A stretch of 18,389 nucleotides of DNA from Bacteriovoracaceae bacterium UBA7695 (GCA_002482685.1 DLGL01000113.1:1-18389), one strand, 5' to 3'. Counted from the stretch's first letter, positions 7,420 to 15,641 are shown. Translations and numbers: made by a program. Notes: generated by a model from the letters alone, not told the origin.

Positions 7420-7917
7420 TTAGCCCACAAAATGAATAATGATTTTAACTACAATCCCAGCGTAAAGAGCACTCACAACATCATCCGTAATTGTTCCCAC
7501 ACCATGGTGAAGTTTGTCGAAATAGGACGCGGGCCATATTTTGATTATGTCAAAGAAGCGGAAGACAGCAAATACCAGAAAGAGCGTATTGAATTCCACA
7601 TTCATGACAAAGGCCCAAGTGATGAGCATTCCAATAACTTCATCAATCACAATCCATTGCGGGTCATGCAGATGGTATTTTTCTTGAACTTGCTGTGTAA
7701 CAAAAACTGAAGCGATGTAGAGTGATGCAATAAGGGTAAATAAACTATATATATTGATCCCTACATAATGCAGGAGATAAATTAGGGGAAGCGTCGCCAA
7801 GCTTCCCATTGTTCCCGGTGCTTTAGGAACTTTCCCGGTATAAAACCACGATAGAAAAACTGTTGTTAGAAAAGACGGGCCATCAGAGGACTCTGTTTGA
7901 TTTTTTTGATCTTTCAT
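7420..7917 (-). CDS. pgpA: Phosphatidylglycerophosphatase A
   Basis: Inner-membrane enzyme that removes phosphate from phosphatidylglycerophosphate to give phosphatidylglycerol. The protein has 165 residues, the usual length. It shows the family pattern GKVPKAPGTMGSL (residues 28-40), then WIVIDEVIGM (88-97, acidic pair D92/E93), FRFFDIIKIWP (119-129), and the HHGVGTITDDVVSALYAG block (137-154, acidic pair D145/D146). Hydrophobic segments lie at about 15-26, 41-75, 92-118 and 147-163. The ATG at 7917 has no clear Shine-Dalgarno sequence. The gene diverges from the RelA/SpoT-like gene and precedes recA, as pgpA-(cinA)-recA clusters do elsewhere; no cinA is present here. Confidence 0.95.
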   Translation of the reverse strand: MKDQKNQTESSDGPSFLTTVFLSWFYTGKVPKAPGTMGSLATLPLIYLLHYVGINIYSLFTLIASLYIASVFVTQQVQEKYHLHDPQWIVIDEVIGMLITWAFVMNVEFNTLFLVFAVFRFFDIIKIWPASYFDKLHHGVGTITDDVVSALYAGIVVKIIIHFVG

Positions 7918-7944
7918 AGAATTTACGCTAGTTTGCCTTTCACT

Positions 7945-7973
7945 ACTTTAAACCTGTATCGAGAGATTGGCAA
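7945..7973 (-). promoter_or_regulatory. pgpA: Probable sigma-70-type promoter of pgpA
   Basis: On the minus strand, TTGCCA (7968-7973) and TAAAGT (7945-7950) are separated by exactly 17 bases; they match the -35 and -10 consensus at 5 of 6 and 4 of 6 positions. The transcript would start about 20 bases before the pgpA ATG. The -35 box lies against the start codon of the divergent gene at 7977, so the two genes share this 59-base gap. Confidence 0.45.
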
Positions 7974-7976
7974 AAT

Positions 7977-9221
7977 ATGACCCAACGTCCAAGCTATCTT
8001 GGTGAATACGCCTTTAATTGGGAAACATTTGATGTTGTCTGCAGTGGAAAGTCTTCGTTGGACGCGAAGAACTATCTAACTGAACTCTACGACAAAACAC
8101 AGGTCACAAATTTTCTAAACGGTTATGGATTTAATATCACTGATCCGGTGGAGAGTGCAGAGTTATTTGGGATTTTTCAGGAAGCCCTCCAGTTTATCAA
8201 ACGTTACTTTTTAATTGAAGGAAACCCCGAAGGATTGGATCTTAAGGTTCCCAATTATCTCTACAGTATAACCAATATTTCGGAACTTTTTTTAGCTGCT
8301 ACCGGTAATTCCACTTACAAACTTAAAACAGAAGAAGCTTTGTGGGCCGGGGTTATCCTTAAAATCATGCATACAATTTTGCATGCAGATAAAGATCTCA
8401 GGGCGCGGTACTTCTCTACAGTTCAGCAGCAAATTTTTGATCGTTTTTATAAGTTCATCCACCGTGATGATGAGAATCGTTTATTTTTGAGAATTGAAGG
8501 TGGAACATCGATTCCACTTTACGACTTTCAAACAAAGGCCAAAAAAACTCGTGATTCAATTATCATAAAACTTCTCCATAAGCAGGAGAATGTGGCCGAA
8601 GAACTTTTCGATAGAATTGGTGTGCGCATCGTAACTTATAATAAGTTGGATGCTCTGCGAGTGATCAAGTTCTTGCATCGAAATTACGTCATAATGATTA
8701 ACAATATTAAGCCGAGTCGTTCTCAAAATACTTTGGTTGATCTGAACATGATGCGATTAAAAGTGATGGGTCTTTATAAAGAGACTATGCGAAAGCAGCT
8801 TTCTGAAGAAGAGTTCTATCAGAAATTAAATACTCTGATAGGGGAGTCATCGCCTCGGAGTCATCACGATAAGAATCAGCACACTTCTCACGATTACCGG
8901 GCCATTCATTTTACCGGGCGACAACTGATTAAGTACCGAAATCCCTTCATGGCTTCATTTAATGAAGTTAGAAAACAGGCGCTTAAAGATAAAGAAAACC
9001 CTCTCTCTCAAGCATTACTTCATTTGGATACCTCTGCCATTTCCCGCGATGTGCGCTTCTTTTACCCTTTTGAAGTACAGATCACTGATTACGAATCACA
9101 CTTGAAGAATACTCAAGGTGAAGCTTCGCATGATGAGTATAAAAGATCTCAGCTAAGATCTGCGATGAAGAGGATTTTTAAGCCGATAATTGATTTGAAA
9201 GAGTTGCAAGAAACTAAGTAG
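7977..9221 (+). CDS. RelA/SpoT synthetase-like protein, no HD hydrolase domain
   Basis: 414 residues. The C-terminal half carries the signature of the (p)ppGpp synthetase fold: KAKKTRDSIIIKLL (187-200; compare the R-x-K-x-x-x-SI-x-x-K of small alarmone synthetases), DRIGVRIV (D212, the likely Mg-binding Asp), HDYRAIHF (Y307, the likely guanine-stacking Tyr) and FEVQIT (E366, the likely catalytic Glu). Order and spacing fit the family, except for a longer insert of about 60 residues (245-305). The N-terminal 180 residues are mostly helical, contain MHTILHADKD (131-140), and match no domain I can name. No HD hydrolase, TGS or ACT domain is present. By family it would make (p)ppGpp or a related pyrophosphorylated nucleotide from ATP; activity is inference, since relatives can pyrophosphorylate other targets. 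It stands alone, diverging from pgpA and converging on a hydrolase gene with an 8-base tail overlap. I dimly recall uncharacterised deltaproteobacterial families of this kind but cannot confirm membership. Confidence 0.75.
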   Translation: MTQRPSYLGEYAFNWETFDVVCSGKSSLDAKNYLTELYDKTQVTNFLNGYGFNITDPVESAELFGIFQEALQFIKRYFLIEGNPEGLDLKVPNYLYSITNISELFLAATGNSTYKLKTEEALWAGVILKIMHTILHADKDLRARYFSTVQQQIFDRFYKFIHRDDENRLFLRIEGGTSIPLYDFQTKAKKTRDSIIIKLLHKQENVAEELFDRIGVRIVTYNKLDALRVIKFLHRNYVIMINNIKPSRSQNTLVDLNMMRLKVMGLYKETMRKQLSEEEFYQKLNTLIGESSPRSHHDKNQHTSHDYRAIHFTGRQLIKYRNPFMASFNEVRKQALKDKENPLSQALLHLDTSAISRDVRFFYPFEVQITDYESHLKNTQGEASHDEYKRSQLRSAMKRIFKPIIDLKELQETK

Positions 9222-10092
9222 ATAAGAACAGATTCACTCTTTCGTTAATAAGTTCAGGATAATCGGCCTGGGGCACGTGGGATCCCATCATAAAAAAGTA
9301 AGATTGAGATTCAGGCAACAGACTCGCAAGGGTTCGTTGAATATGATTAGGTATAACGTTATCTTTCATCCCACCGATTACAAGTGCCGGCATGTGCATT
9401 CGCTCTAAACTGGAGGCAATATTCTGTTTGGTCATTTCACTGAAAAGTTGAAAGAAGATTTCTGGACCCAGTTGACCCACACGATTGAGATAAATTTCAA
9501 TAAACTCTTTTGAAACCCTGGCCTTGTTAAATCCCGTTGAGTGGATGATAGCCTTGACGAGGGGATTCATCCCGGTTGAGGACCAGACTTTTCTCATGCC
9601 TTCAGGATATTTTTTAATTCCAGCACCTAAGAGAGGTGCTACGAACTCCATAATATTTGAATCAAACATCACGTCGGTAACGGGCATAAATGTTCCGGAT
9701 ATAAGAATCATTCCTTGAACAAGATCCGGATAGTCTTTTGCCAGTTGCAGACAGATATTTACACCCATGCTGTGGCCGAGCATGTAAGCCTTTTTGATAC
9801 CCAGGAAATCACAGAGGTCTTTTATGTCTTTGGCTATTTGTGGGAAGGTAATCTTCGCTACGTCGTTTTTTCCAGATGACTGAAAATGCCCGCGGTAGTC
9901 GTGCATAAGGATTTGGTATCCCTGCTGATCAAAATAATCTACCTGGTAGCGCCAGTGGTGGTTACTGCAAACGAGTCCATAATTAAACACCAGTGTTTTC
10001 TTAGATTCATCAAATGTATGAAAGTTCTTAAGGTAGAAAATCTGTTCATTATCTTCAGTCTTAAAGAAATTAGCTTCATTGTTTTTAAACAT
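9214..10092 (-). CDS. Alpha/beta-fold hydrolase
   Basis: 292 residues. The family pattern is complete: oxyanion-hole region VFNYGLVCSNHHW (35-47), strand and turn HDYRGHFQSSG (64-74), nucleophile elbow GHSMG with Ser108, acid Asp244 in GGMKDNVIP, and His272 in MMGSHVPQ. Length and layout fit the soluble hydrolase, esterase or lactonase group; the sequence does not fix the substrate. There is no signal peptide, so it is probably cytoplasmic. It is the last gene of the greA-recG operon, starting 2 bases after the FHA-like gene, with only a weak GAAG ribosome binding site, which suggests translational coupling. The 3' end overlaps the convergent RelA/SpoT-like gene by 8 bases. Confidence 0.9.
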   Translation of the reverse strand: MFKNNEANFFKTEDNEQIFYLKNFHTFDESKKTLVFNYGLVCSNHHWRYQVDYFDQQGYQILMHDYRGHFQSSGKNDVAKITFPQIAKDIKDLCDFLGIKKAYMLGHSMGVNICLQLAKDYPDLVQGMILISGTFMPVTDVMFDSNIMEFVAPLLGAGIKKYPEGMRKVWSSTGMNPLVKAIIHSTGFNKARVSKEFIEIYLNRVGQLGPEIFFQLFSEMTKQNIASSLERMHMPALVIGGMKDNVIPNHIQRTLASLLPESQSYFFMMGSHVPQADYPELINERVNLFLST

Positions 10093-10094
10093 AA

Positions 10095-10502
10095 TTACTT
10101 CATCAATTTCGCCAGTTGCTCAATAACAACCATGCGAGGAGAGTTTTCATCTGAGAGTTTAGCAAGTTTTTGATCCAGAATTGCTTTTTTTGAGGGAAAC
10201 TGAGTTTCTTCAAAATGAGTGACTTTGAAAGAAGTCTGCCCAATCGTTATGACTTGATTAGGTTTGATCTTTCGTACTGTCGAAGAGCGTTTTCCATCAA
10301 TGAGATAAGAATTTACATTTTTTTGAGGGTGGATAATCAAATCCTTCTCTACAACTTCAATCAGAAGGTGAGAGGCCAGAAGTTCTGAATCTTTAATTTG
10401 GAGATTACCTTTATTGTGACCAAGGTAGACTTCATTCTGAAAAAATTGAAAATTCATTTCAACATCTTTATCAGGACTTTTGATAATTTCTAGCTGGATC
10501 AT
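10095..10502 (-). CDS. Small FHA-like domain protein
   Basis: 135 residues. The first 95 read like a forkhead-associated domain: VYLGHNKGNLQIKDSELLAS (residues 25-44), then HLLIEV, a variable strand, NSYLIDG (64-70), and a last segment KPNQVITIGQTSFKV (80-94), which matches the usual L-xxGD-xIxIG-xxxF ending. The key phosphothreonine-binding residues look altered: the usual GR is GHN, S-R-x-H is reduced to ASH, and N-G-T is N-S-Y. It may therefore bind an unphosphorylated partner or nothing phospho-specific. A charged helix follows (about 104-135). AGAGGAA lies 8 bases before the start. It begins 15 bases after the recG stop in the same operon. The fold call is by pattern only. Confidence 0.65.
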   Translation of the reverse strand: MIQLEIIKSPDKDVEMNFQFFQNEVYLGHNKGNLQIKDSELLASHLLIEVVEKDLIIHPQKNVNSYLIDGKRSSTVRKIKPNQVITIGQTSFKVTHFEETQFPSKKAILDQKLAKLSDENSPRMVVIEQLAKLMK

Positions 10503-10517
10503 GAAAGTGGTTCCTCT

Positions 10518-12611
10518 TCAGATAGTATCGAGGATTTTCTGATCTTTTGCGAGTTTTTCAAATATAGGATCTAAAAGTGCTGGGTGGGTCGTCTTAAGAC
10601 GTTCAACATCTTGAACAACCTGCTCCAAAATTGAGGTATGAGTGAGGAAATTAGCGAGTTTTTTTGTGGTTACGCTACCTGATTGATCTACTCCAAAAAG
10701 ATCACCCTCACCTCGAAATTTCAGGTCTTCTTCGGCTATCACAAAGCCATCAAGGTTTTTTTCAATTACTTCCAGGCGTAGATAGGATTCCGGTGCCAGA
10801 TCCTTGTCGAGAACCAGAAAGCAAAAACCGGGTTTTTCACCACGTCCAACTCGCCCTCTGAGCTGGTGAAGGGAGCTAAGACCGAAGCGTTCAGGATTGT
10901 AAATACTCATAATGGTTGAGTTTGGGATATTGATTCCTACTTCGATGACACTGGTTGATACCAGTATATGAATTTTTTGATCCCGGAAATCCTGGACCAC
11001 TTGTTCTTTTTCTTCAGGTTTCATTTTTCCATGGAGCATCTCAACTTTAAAGCCACGGAAGCTTTCTTTGTATTTCTCTAAGCTTTCGTTCACATTTTGT
11101 AGATCAATGGTTTCACTCTCTTCAATCGCGGGAAAAACAAAATAGGCCTGCTCTTTTTGCATCAGGCGCCCTTTCACAAATTCGACATACTTTTGATAAT
11201 TGGCCCTTTCTGTAATCCGCGTTTTAATTCCCTTGCGACCGGCAGGCATAGTCTTGATAGAAGAAATATCAAGGTCACCATACTGAGCGAGGCTGAGAGT
11301 TCTGGGAATGGGAGTCGCTGTCATGATTAAACTATGTGTGCCTTCCCCTTTTGCCACAAGTTTGAGTCTTTGTTCCACACCGAACTTATGCTGCTCATCG
11401 ATTATGGCCAGACCAAGTTTATCAAAAACGACTGTGTCCTGAAAAAGAGCATGAGTTCCAATGCAAATGTGGATATCTCCGGATTTTAATCTGGCGAGAA
11501 GTGCTTTTTTCTCTTTAGCCTTAGTTGATCCGAGGATAAGTTCAATATTTATTTCTGGAGCGAGTTCTTTGAATAATTCAAAATGCTGATGGGCCAGAGC
11601 TTCAGTCGGACACATCAGAGCGACCTGGAATCCAAGTTGAGTAACAACTCGCGAAGCAAGGTAGGCCACAATAGTTTTTCCGCAACCCACATCTCCCTGC
11701 ACCATCCTCATCATGGGGTGACCAGTTGTGAAGTCCTTGAGGATATCTTGAAAGACTTTGTCCTGATCATTTGTAAGGATGAATGGAAGGGTCGATTTAA
11801 GATTTTTTATCAGTGTTTCATTGGTCTTAAATACAGGAGCAGCTTTCTTTTTAATGAACTTACGACGGGTTTGAATTCTCAATTGATCAATAAGGAACTC
11901 TTCGTAAATTAAACGCTCTTCAGCTTCATCTTTAAGCTGAGCTGTGAATTCTTCAGGAGGAATACGACCGTGAATAATTCTAAAAGCTTCTCCGAGAGAC
12001 ATCTTTTTATCATAGCCCAGCTCAGGAAGTGTCTGTGGAACAGTCTTCCACATCTCGTTGGGGATGAGTTCAAAAGCTTTCTTGAAGGTACTTCCTGGTA
12101 GTTTGTTTACTGTAGGGTATTCAAGAATGTAGGGAGCAATCTCCTCAGTTGTAAGGATTTGTGGATTAATAACCTGCTTCTGGGCCTTAAACTCTTCGAC
12201 CTTACCAATGAAGCTTATGCGCTCCAGAGATTCAATCTGTTTTTTTTGGTTTGGATAAAGATTAAACCATCTTAGAGAAAGACTTTCGTTGGACAGATCA
12301 TCCTTAATCACAACAAAGCCATTATATAAAAGAATGTTTCCTTTACCACGTCTGCCAAAGGCAGGACGAATTTCTACGTGAATAACTTTCCCCGCCCCAC
12401 GAAAGAATTGAGTAAGCTGCGCTTCTCTGAATGGCTGAGGAGGAGGAGACTTATGAATTCTCAAAGGTAGAATCCACAGCAGATCGCTGACGGTTTTTAT
12501 GCCCGCTTCAGCGAGTTTTTCTAATGTTGGTGACGGTCGTTTACTTTTGCTAAGTGACTCAATTGGGCTTCCCCAATTGAGGTTAGTTGAACTTAAAGGA
12601 GATGACTTCAT
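10518..12611 (-). CDS. recG: ATP-dependent DNA helicase RecG
   Basis: Superfamily 2 translocase that reverses stalled replication forks, processes Holliday junctions and removes R-loops. I start it at the ATG at 12611 (697 residues, near the usual 690), with AAAGGTGA 8 bases upstream; the longer frame begins with a GTG four codons earlier without a good ribosome binding site. Residue positions below count from that GTG. The N-terminal wedge and OB-fold region covers about 60-160. Helicase motifs: Walker A GDVGCGKT (310-317), DEQH (409-412), TATPIPR (435-441), then VSTSVIEVGINIPN and QLRGRVGRG in the second lobe. The start lies inside greA, a 29-base overlap in another frame, so the two are probably coupled. 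The FHA-like gene follows 15 bases later. Confidence 0.97.
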   Translation of the reverse strand: MKSSPLSSTNLNWGSPIESLSKSKRPSPTLEKLAEAGIKTVSDLLWILPLRIHKSPPPQPFREAQLTQFFRGAGKVIHVEIRPAFGRRGKGNILLYNGFVVIKDDLSNESLSLRWFNLYPNQKKQIESLERISFIGKVEEFKAQKQVINPQILTTEEIAPYILEYPTVNKLPGSTFKKAFELIPNEMWKTVPQTLPELGYDKKMSLGEAFRIIHGRIPPEEFTAQLKDEAEERLIYEEFLIDQLRIQTRRKFIKKKAAPVFKTNETLIKNLKSTLPFILTNDQDKVFQDILKDFTTGHPMMRMVQGDVGCGKTIVAYLASRVVTQLGFQVALMCPTEALAHQHFELFKELAPEINIELILGSTKAKEKKALLARLKSGDIHICIGTHALFQDTVVFDKLGLAIIDEQHKFGVEQRLKLVAKGEGTHSLIMTATPIPRTLSLAQYGDLDISSIKTMPAGRKGIKTRITERANYQKYVEFVKGRLMQKEQAYFVFPAIEESETIDLQNVNESLEKYKESFRGFKVEMLHGKMKPEEKEQVVQDFRDQKIHILVSTSVIEVGINIPNSTIMSIYNPERFGLSSLHQLRGRVGRGEKPGFCFLVLDKDLAPESYLRLEVIEKNLDGFVIAEEDLKFRGEGDLFGVDQSGSVTTKKLANFLTHTSILEQVVQDVERLKTTHPALLDPIFEKLAKDQKILDTI

Positions 12612-13056
12612 AAAGTAAGTCACCTTTAGGAGCTTTCACTACAACTTCATCGCCCACTTCTTTACCAATGAGGGCGCGGCCAAGTGGAGAGTTATATGAG
12701 ATTTTGTTTGGATCTGTGGCCGCTTCATCCTCTCCAACTAGTTGGAAAGAAACTTCAGCTTCTTTTTTTTGATCAAAGATCGTAACCGTTGCACCAAAAA
12801 CGATTTTCTCTGACTTCATCGTCGAAGTGTCGATCATTTTAGAGCGGGCCAGTTTACTCTGGATATCCATAATCCGGCCTTCGATGTGAGATTGCTTCTC
12901 CTTGGCCGCGTGGTATTCAGCATTTTCTTTTAAGTCACCAAGGTCACGGGCCTCAGAGATTGCCTGCTTGATATTTTCACGATCAACACGAATTAACTGA
13001 GCCAGCTCAGTTTCAAGCATATTTTTACCAAGTTTTGTCATCGGGCAATCACTCAT
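12583..13056 (-). CDS. greA: Transcription elongation factor GreA
   Basis: Rescues backtracked RNA polymerase by inserting its coiled coil into the secondary channel and triggering transcript cleavage. The protein has 157 residues, the usual length. The coiled-coil tip reads ARDLGDLKENAEYHAAKEKQ, with acidic residues D41 and E44 at the same positions as in E. coli. The C-terminal globular domain has PNKISYNSPLGRALIGK, the family hallmark. It starts 7 bases after the zinc-protein gene and overlaps recG by 29 bases. Sharing an operon with recG fits a common theme of conflict between transcription and replication, but that is inference. Confidence 0.97.
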   Translation of the reverse strand: MSDCPMTKLGKNMLETELAQLIRVDRENIKQAISEARDLGDLKENAEYHAAKEKQSHIEGRIMDIQSKLARSKMIDTSTMKSEKIVFGATVTIFDQKKEAEVSFQLVGEDEAATDPNKISYNSPLGRALIGKEVGDEVVVKAPKGDLLYEVISFKFN

Positions 13057-13063
13057 AACGTTC

Positions 13064-13354
13064 CTATTTTTTAAATAAAGCGGCGGCTTTGGCTAAAGCA
13101 TCCTGACGCTGTTTTTCGGCATCATTGCCACCAGAACCAAATTTGTAATAATCACAAAAATTGGCCTTCTCTTTTTCCACAATCCTATCGGCCTGACTCT
13201 CTCGGCACTCGTTATAGGATTTGGGATCGTAGAATTGGCACATCTTACAGCAACGCAGGTCGGCTCTGCAATGTGGACATGTGTCTGAACGACTTACCAT
13301 GATCTTGAATGTCTCGGAAAGAGGCTTCCCACATTTGTAACATTCAAAGGCCAT
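13064..13354 (-). CDS. Small Cys-rich, probably zinc-binding protein
   Basis: 96 residues with nine cysteines. The first pairs are CYKC (5, 8) and CPHC (26, 29), the pattern of a zinc ribbon. A second cluster, RCCKMC (35, 36, 39), C50 and C67, sits around QFYDPKSYNECRESQADRIV and NFCDYYKFG, a module I have seen in uncharacterised bacterial proteins but cannot name. The C-terminus is a charged, Ala/Lys-rich helix. The start overlaps the stop of the upstream gene by one base (TAATG), and greA starts 7 bases after its end, so it is firmly in the greA-recG operon. It may bind nucleic acid or protein; no function is assigned. Confidence 0.8.
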   Translation of the reverse strand: MAFECYKCGKPLSETFKIMVSRSDTCPHCRADLRCCKMCQFYDPKSYNECRESQADRIVEKEKANFCDYYKFGSGGNDAEKQRQDALAKAAALFKK

Positions 13355-13854
13355 TAAAACTCCTGGCCGACGCCGATTCCAACGCCTTTTAAATCTTCTG
13401 TAGGTGCTAGAAAGATCTTAGGAGTGTTTCTTTTGTTGTACTCATCTACGGATTTCGAAAGTAAATACTCGTTATTATACTGTTTGGTCTTAGAAATAAG
13501 ATAACTCACACCAATAAGAGTAATTCCGCCAACTATAAGAGAGTTGCGGCTTGTGAAAGTCTCATTTTCTCCAGAATTGGTTCTCAAAAAACCACCTAAG
13601 ATCATCGCGGTACCCAAAGTACTCATCGCAGCACCTTTCCAGGTAGGGCGGTTATTTTCCTGATATTCGTCCAGCAACTCTTTTGAGATTTGATCTTTCT
13701 CCAGGTAATAGCGAAGGCCTTCCCCCCGGTTAGAGGTGCTCACATCAACTAATACTTCCTGAAAATTGATGGTTGCCACCCGGCTACACGTCTCCACTGC
13801 CCATAGCTGGGTTGCGAGAAAGACTGATAAAAAGAGTAAGGCTAGCTTCAACAT
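13354..13854 (-). CDS. Small exported membrane protein of unknown function
   Basis: 166 residues. The N-terminus is a signal peptide or anchor (MLKLALLFLSVFLATQLWAV, cleavage plausible near AVE-TC). Two further hydrophobic stretches lie at about 74-92 and 107-121 (GGITLIGVSYLIS), giving a likely hairpin in the membrane, with polar segments between. I do not recognise the family. It is the first gene of the greA-recG operon and ends in a TAATG overlap with the zinc-protein gene. No strong Shine-Dalgarno sequence precedes its ATG. The gene diverges from the AarF-like kinase gene with a 66-base gap. Confidence 0.75.
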   Translation of the reverse strand: MLKLALLFLSVFLATQLWAVETCSRVATINFQEVLVDVSTSNRGEGLRYYLEKDQISKELLDEYQENNRPTWKGAAMSTLGTAMILGGFLRTNSGENETFTSRNSLIVGGITLIGVSYLISKTKQYNNEYLLSKSVDEYNKRNTPKIFLAPTEDLKGVGIGVGQEF

Positions 13855-13879
13855 AAGCGGTAAATTGTTCTTCTAAGCA

Positions 13880-13909
13880 TTGATTTTTACGAATAGGCGT
13901 TTCTATCTT
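13880..13909 (+). promoter_or_regulatory. Possible promoter of the AarF-like gene, giving an almost leaderless mRNA
   Basis: TTGATT (13880-13885) and TATCTT (13904-13909) are 18 bases apart and each matches the sigma-70 boxes at 4 of 6 positions. Transcription would start around 13915-13917, only a few bases before the ATG at 13921. That ATG has no Shine-Dalgarno sequence upstream, which fits a leaderless transcript. The boxes are weak, so this is tentative. Confidence 0.3.
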
Positions 13910-13920
13910 ACCATGAAATT

Positions 13921-15633
13921 ATGGATTTGATCAAAACGGGAATAGGAATTTCCAAGACAATAAAGAACGTTTCTCGTTTTAGAGAGATTCTCACCGTGTT
14001 AAGTCGACACGGCTTTTCCGAATTAATTGTAAAATCCGGTCTCGATAAAGTTATTCCAGGATTTGTTCTCCCCAAAAGAGTTTCTGAACTCAAGCGCGAA
14101 GATTTATCGAGCGAAGAATGGTGGCAGCTTTTTGGTTTGCAACTCAGAATGAGTTTTGAAGAGCTAGGACCTGGATTTGTTAAACTGGGCCAGCTGCTTG
14201 CGACACGTGAAGATATATTTGACCCGGCGATGATTAAGGAATTGAAGATTCTTCAGAATAAAGTGAAGGGGATTTCTTTTGAGACCGCCAAGGAAGTTAT
14301 CGAACTCAGTCTTGGTAAAAAAATAGAAGAAGTTTTTTCATATATAGATGAGGTGGCGATAGGGACAGCTTCTATTGGTGTCGTTTATAAAGCGGAACTC
14401 CTTTCAGGGAAAAAAGTTGTCGTTAAGGTTAAGCGTCCTGGAATTGCCAAAACAATCAACACGGATTTTGAAATCCTTCTCTTTATTGTTCACCGACTTG
14501 AGAAAGCCTCAGGAGAAATACGGTTTCTTGGCATGTCTAAGATGATCAAGGATTTTTTCAAAAGTACTCAGAATGAATTGAATTTTCATGTTGAAGCTCA
14601 GAATGCTGAAAGATTAAAAAAGAATCTTGAAGCTATTGATAAAGATAAATTTCTGGTGGTTCCTGAAGTTTATAAAGAGTACACCTCTCAGGAAGTTCTG
14701 GTTCTGGAATTTCTGGATGGGAAACCTTTTAATGAATACAGCTCTCTTGAACAGCTGGGTCCTGAGGTTGTTGAAAGACTTCTTAAAAGCGTTGAACTCT
14801 TTACTCATACCTTACTAGCAGATGGTTTTTTTCATGCAGACTTGCATGGCGGAAACTTCTTTGTCCTGGCGGATAATAAAATTGGACTCATCGACTTTGG
14901 TTTGATGGGGACTTTAAGTAAGAAGAATCGCGCCAACCTTGTGGCGATTATGTACTCTCTAATTACTCACAATTTTGAAAATCTGGTCTATGAGTTCCTC
15001 GAAGTGGCCGAATATGAAAATATTCCGGATCACGAAGAACTAATCAGAGATATTAAAGACGCTATATCTCCTTATGTTGGTCTCAGTGTTAAAGAGACGA
15101 ATATGTCGGAGCTAGTGAGAAACCTGATCAAGACCTTAAGTAAGCATGAGCTCTACTTACCTCGCGAGTGGTTTATCATCTTCCGCGCTCTCATCACTTT
15201 GGATGGAGTAGGGAAGTCTATTGGACTCGATCTCAATATCTTTCAGATCCTGGAAAAAGACCTGGATAAGTTAGTGGGAGAGATGCTGTCGAAAAAGAAT
15301 GCTCAAGAAGAGCTTATGTGGATCGGAAAGGATCTTTTAAGCTCACTGCGGATAGTCCCTAAGCATTTGAAGTGGTTTCTCAAAGAGACCTCTAAGAATA
15401 ACTACGCTATTGAACTCAGGATTAAAGAGATTGATACCCTTGCTCGCAGTATTAACCGGTCTTTTTATCAGCTAGGGATGGCGCTGCTGGCCTGTGTGTT
15501 TATACTCTGTGGTTCATTGTTTGTGATGAACATAAACGTCTTGTCAGTGTATGATATTCCGATTTTGAGTTGGATGTTTTGGATCTTTGCGGCCTATCTT
15601 ATTGTTAGAATTACCACACTTAGAAAATATTAG
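13921..15633 (+). CDS. AarF/ABC1/UbiB family atypical kinase with C-terminal membrane anchor
   Basis: 570 residues, near the length of UbiB. Family marks: the KxGQ motif FVKLGQLLATR (K88, G90, Q91), which lies over the active site; the modified nucleotide loop GTASIGVVYKAEL (148-160), where UbiB usually has AASIAQVH; the ATP-binding lysine region VVVKVKRPG (166-174); catalytic loop HADLHGGN (305-312) with D307 and N312; and DFG at 325-327. Two hydrophobic helices near the C-terminus (about 515-536 and 545-563) anchor it in the membrane. UbiB proteins are ATPases that support ubiquinone biosynthesis or lipid handling; other AarF relatives exist, so the exact role is open. No other ubi gene is nearby. 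It is followed 8 bases later by a GNAT-like gene in the same direction. Confidence 0.9.
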   Translation: MDLIKTGIGISKTIKNVSRFREILTVLSRHGFSELIVKSGLDKVIPGFVLPKRVSELKREDLSSEEWWQLFGLQLRMSFEELGPGFVKLGQLLATREDIFDPAMIKELKILQNKVKGISFETAKEVIELSLGKKIEEVFSYIDEVAIGTASIGVVYKAELLSGKKVVVKVKRPGIAKTINTDFEILLFIVHRLEKASGEIRFLGMSKMIKDFFKSTQNELNFHVEAQNAERLKKNLEAIDKDKFLVVPEVYKEYTSQEVLVLEFLDGKPFNEYSSLEQLGPEVVERLLKSVELFTHTLLADGFFHADLHGGNFFVLADNKIGLIDFGLMGTLSKKNRANLVAIMYSLITHNFENLVYEFLEVAEYENIPDHEELIRDIKDAISPYVGLSVKETNMSELVRNLIKTLSKHELYLPREWFIIFRALITLDGVGKSIGLDLNIFQILEKDLDKLVGEMLSKKNAQEELMWIGKDLLSSLRIVPKHLKWFLKETSKNNYAIELRIKEIDTLARSINRSFYQLGMALLACVFILCGSLFVMNINVLSVYDIPILSWMFWIFAAYLIVRITTLRKY

Positions 15634-15641
15634 AGAAATTT

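Noticed and set aside
12612..12623. GTG start of recG
   Set aside because: The ATG at 12611 has AAAGGTGA at suitable spacing; the GTG lies within that ribosome binding site.
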